Origin: Lates calcarifer
Lineage: Eukaryota; Chordata; Actinopteri; Centropomidae
Assembly: GCF_001640805.2 (NCBI RefSeq)
Contig: NC_066837.1
Location: 16,476,501-16,540,500, forward strand
Direction of reading: 5' to 3'
DNA: 64,000 bases
The translations under genes and the position numbers were made by a program. Shown piece by piece: positions 61,492 to 64,000 of this stretch (position 1 is its first letter; every line of letters starts with the position of its first letter). The notes below the pieces were generated by a model, which searched no databases, was not told the DNA's origin, and saw only the letters and a list, made by a program, of their open reading frames with translations.

Positions 61492-64000
61492 CTGGAAACC
61501 AGAGACACAGAGCCAATCAGAAAACAAGGTCATGAGTCATACAGCATGAGAGAGAACTGGAAGGTAGGGCACAGATGATTATGAAGTGTGTCCAGCTACT
61601 GCCAAGCCTCAGGAGCAAATATAGTCCTGTGTGTAGCTCGGAGTTGTGCACTCTCTGCTTTGTAACTGCACCGAGGAATGTACGACAATGTGACATATTT
61701 TTCATTTTTAAACTGTATTTACGATGTTTTAACCAGACTTTTACTCCCATGCAATGTCAAAAAGGTTTTTCCACTAGTTATGAATATTCAATACCAAACA
61801 AGATGACTCAGTCATTATCAAGGAGCCCTAACAATGCCATCTTAACACATTTAGTATGCTACAGTGAGCACAAGGGGTAAAGATGGCCACCTGGTTCAAT
61901 GATATTGAATGTAGGGTACCAAATGTGTGGACAGACATTTCTGTCAAAACATTTTTCTTTAAGAAGACAGAAGGAAGAGTAGTAAGAAGAAAGAAGTGCC
62001 CTTGGAGCTCCAGGAGCCTGATGGCTGGTGTCATGGGTTGGTCAAGGGCGGGTAAGTCACCCGTGTAAAACTGCCAAGCCACTCATCAGGACACAGAAGT
62101 CAAGATGGATTATTCACAAATGTTAGTGACTGGAGGCGACACGCCAGAGGGGCTGTAATGAGAACAGCCTCATGTCAGGGGTCTTCTGTTTGTCCAGAGT
62201 GAAAAATACTGTTGAGAGGTGACTGAGATGACTGGAGGTGTTGGGTTAAGCTTGAACACTGGCCACTGTTCAACTGTTTCAAAAAAATGTTTGCATTAAG
62301 ATCAACAGCAGTCTCATCTTTGTGTGTTACATACAGAGCTACAGGACATGGTTAGCCCAGCTTAGCATAAAGACTGGAAGCAGTGAGGAGCAAGTACAAC
62401 CATGTTTGTGAGGCTGCAAGGCACAGCAATTCTTTAGGCTGAATACTATCATCAGCATGCTAACATATTCACAATGACAAATGTTACCATAAAAATGTTT
62501 AGCTGGTTTACTACGTTCACCATCTCAGTTTAGAATATTAGCATGCTAACATGCACTGAACAATTAAAATGTTGATCTAATGATGAAAAGAGAGCGCAAG
62601 GTATCACCAAAGATAATACAATTCATCTAGTGAGAGAGATGAATGAGTGAGGCAAATTTCATGGTAATCCATCCAAATTTGTTAAAACATTGCACTCAAA
62701 ACCACAAGCTGTGACCTTCAGTGGGACACAAGAGGTAGAGTCATGAAATCACCAAAGTCATTAGAAATCATTTAAATAGCAATCCATCTTTCAGTCTGGA
62801 TAAAAGTGGTAGACCAACTGACTAACCCTTTCATGCATGGAGGTCAGCACAGTGGACAACTATTCAAAAGCGAATTTGTTGTATATGCATGGATTAAAAT
62901 GACACACAATCATGGTTCTTTTGTTAAATTTCTCAAATAGTGATTATATGAAAGCAGAAAGTTTCACTTAATTGCATGTCCATTAAAGTGGACATTATGC
63001 ATTACTGTTCATAATTAGGCTACAAATCATGTTGTACTAAAACCTTACTGATGCGTAAATACTTTGTGTATAGAAGCAACTTGCAAAGAGGCCTTTGCAA
63101 GTTGCGGCAAAGTCTAGGTATTTTTGCCTAAGAAATGACTTCAAGGGTATAACATATAAATAACTCTGCCCTGAAACATCTCTGACTGTAGCTCAGAGAT
63201 ACAATCTGTGAGCAGGCACTGAGCCAGGACACAGCTGGTTTACTGAGCTTTAACATGTCCTGAGTCCAGCTCTACACTTTAGAAACAGACATGAGATTGA
63301 TATCAATCTTCTCATCTTACTCTAAAAATAAAAGCAAATAAGCAAATTTCCTCCAAAATATATTACACCACTCTTTTAATTAATCACCTCTTTTTCTGTT
63401 TGCTCAATTTTCATTTAGATGACAAATGTGATTAAATGTCAGTGAAATCTAGAATTCTCCTCCGTACATCACAGTGGCACAAATTACCGCACATGCTTTT
63501 TAATCAATTATCTCTCACTTGCTTGGATTGAACTTTAGTTTTAAATGAAAAGTTAAAGTTCAAAAATTCACTCTCCAGCACTTGCTTACATGTGCCCTCT
63601 GGACCAACTTACACTCACATGCACCGCTGCAATCTGTATACGTTTGAGATCTAATGCTCATGTGCAAGAATACAGATATGTGAACTACACATATCCATCC
63701 ACGTGCGAAATCAGTCATATATGTTAGTCATGCAGGAGACTGAGCACTCCCCGGGTTAGGTACACTACTTCCACTCCACATCACCCCCCCCCCCCCTTTT
63801 TTTTATTTACCCACAGGGACAGAAATGATGTGTTACTTTTCACTGTAATGAGGTAATAACATTGCAGTGTCAAGTGATGGAGGACGGATTGGCAGAGGTG
63901 GAGAAGACGTTAGAGTACGTACACTGACAGTAAATATCACTGCACTCGGTTCAGGAAGGTAATGAAGGTTTTCTCATGGATGACTGACGGCTAATGCACC
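61492..64000. repeat. grin2b intron reaching the window edge, with nested repeats
   Basis: No further upstream grin2b exon was found. A copy of the palindromic repeat family (copy D) seems split. Its left part is at about 62265-62400 ('cccagcttagcataaagact') and its right part at 63285-63361 ('cagacatgagattgatatca'). Between them is a different teleost repeat at about 62430-62830 ('aaatttcatggtaatccatc', 'gcatgctaacatgc'). Confidence 0.5.

Noticed and set aside
61492..64000. Search for the first grin2b coding exon
   Set aside because: No signal peptide or residues 1-137 of GluN2B were found on the minus strand, so the exon must lie beyond the window.

Overview
This window is vertebrate nuclear DNA, almost certainly from a ray-finned (teleost) fish. 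It has long introns with GT/AG boundaries, abundant dinucleotide microsatellites, Tc1-type transposon debris and several interspersed repeats of the kind common in teleosts. Four protein-coding genes can be reconstructed exon by exon. All coordinates were derived by eye from splice signals, reading phase and recalled family sequence; no alignment was run.

Layout. (1) 72-2295, minus strand: the first four coding exons of f8a (HAP40, the huntingtin partner); the 3' half lies left of the window. (2) 3199-7505, minus strand: a five-exon gene for a 241-residue single-Ig transmembrane receptor with an ITAM, best matching NFAM1. It lies head-to-tail with f8a. (3) about 10080-14742, plus strand: a small gene for a 182-residue secreted protein with a coiled-coil segment and a basic tail, family not recognised. 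(4) 18654-61491 and beyond, minus strand: most of grin2b, the NMDA-receptor subunit GluN2B. Thirteen coding exons run from the N-terminal domain at residue ~138 to the C-terminal PDZ ligand ESDV. Exons for the signal peptide and about the first 137 residues are to the right of the window. Genes 3 and 4 converge on the 14.7-18.6 kb gap.

The genes do not form a pathway; this is ordinary genomic adjacency. GluN2B is a glutamate-gated, Mg2+-blocked cation channel subunit of the postsynaptic density. The NFAM1-like receptor belongs to immune-cell activation, and HAP40 is a cytosolic huntingtin-binding protein.

The rest is intron, UTR and repeat. The clearest structured non-coding elements are fold-back (inverted-repeat) elements at 20.5, 35.2, 39.5-40.3 and 51.2-51.5 kb, a palindromic repeat family with at least four copies (one apparently split by a later insertion), a MITE-like element at 10.9 kb and a Tc1/mariner transposase fossil at about 1.0-1.2 kb. 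I see no CRISPR, operon or tRNA/rRNA gene, and nothing I would call a new biological system. The points most worth a second look are an ITAM built across an exon junction, a glycine-rich expanded GluN2B tail, a split N-terminal-domain exon, an altered residue in the ifenprodil pocket, and the unassigned secreted-protein gene.
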